Made by a program: the position numbers and the translations under genes
Origin: Myrica gale
Taxonomy: Eukaryota > Streptophyta > Magnoliopsida > Fagales > Myricaceae
DNA: 64,000 bases
Assembly: GCA_963930655.1 (NCBI GenBank)
Contig: OZ005603.1
Span: forward strand, 12,857,001-12,921,000
Direction of reading: 5' to 3'
The notes under the pieces: model-generated
What the model saw: the letters and a program-made list of their open reading frames with translations, nothing else
The model's database searches: none
What the model was told of the DNA's origin: nothing
Shown here: in pieces, positions 63,833 to 64,000 of the stretch
How the letters are laid out: each line of letters starts with the position of its first letter
How positions within the stretch are numbered: position 1 is the stretch's first letter

Positions 63833-64000
63833 AGGGAATTTAGCATTTTAGTCCTTAAGTTTATACCTCTTTTACATTTGGGTCCTTGGAATTCAAACTT
63901 CAAATTTAAGACCCTTATATTTTTGACCTTTGAGAAAAATACCCTCACGTTAACTTTTCGTCCATCTCCTTAACAGAATTTGAAGCCACATCATTGATAT
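63833..64000. mobile_element. Second, related inverted-repeat element, cut by the window end
   Basis: GGGAATTTAGCATTTTAGTC followed by TACATTTGGGTCCTTGGAAT repeats the start of the element at 63353 in the same orientation after a 21-bp gap. It runs on to CTCCTTAACAGAATTTGAAG, matching the point where the neighbour's core begins. The rest is outside the window. Confidence 0.6.

Overview
This is nuclear DNA from a flowering plant, most likely a woody eudicot. It has intron-rich host genes with plant-type splice sites, TNP2-type CACTA elements, MULEs with long terminal inverted repeats (TIRs), hAT elements, Copia and chromodomain Gypsy retrotransposons, and an L1-type LINE carrying an RNase H domain. 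Most of the 64 kb is transposon; about a quarter, including introns, belongs to three host genes.

Layout. (1) 1-8636: a degenerate CACTA element read on the minus strand, running off the left edge. It has a broken TNP2 transposase, a broken second ORF, and long arrays of the palindrome GTCCGGAC. (2) 8711-15411: a nest. An old Copia element holds a CACTA fragment, and its right LTR is split by a MULE that is itself split by an hAT with perfect 8-bp target duplications (TSDs). (3) 15922-21226: an hAT remnant with a MITE inside it, then a 3.5-kb internally deleted CACTA with a different palindrome (GATCGATC) in its arrays. (4) 23134-25990: an hAT with a broken transposase, interrupted by a solo LTR. 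(5) 26349-34944: a complete 11-exon gene for a katanin p60-like AAA ATPase (KATNAL2/CCP1 type, 405 aa), plus strand. (6) 35440-42300: Gypsy and Copia fragments, a GC-cored inverted-repeat element, and a Pack-MULE carrying a captured ACC-synthase gene piece. (7) 43483-45559: a complete 5-exon CacyBP-like gene (219 aa), minus strand. (8) 46856-49381: a coiled-coil gene, minus strand. A MITE interrupts its last exon and a Gypsy LTR lies 71 bp upstream of its start codon. (9) 49453-60538: a 5'-truncated chromovirus-type Gypsy, a small MITE, and a nearly full-length but broken L1 LINE. (10) 60539-64000: repeat-rich spacer ending in two related inverted-repeat elements, one with nested 18-bp palindromes.

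The host genes are not a pathway cluster. KATNAL2-like proteins belong to the microtubule-severing AAA family, CacyBP is a CS/SGS-domain adaptor of ubiquitin and chaperone complexes, and the third protein is an uncharacterised coiled coil. The most informative signals are how elements have reshaped each other and the host genes: element-specific palindrome arrays, gene capture at the DNA level, an LTR placed as a possible promoter, an in-frame duplicated splice donor, and a host exon whose tail is now transposon sequence. I did not find a clearly new multi-gene system. All exon models were made by hand, and each complete one keeps its reading frame.
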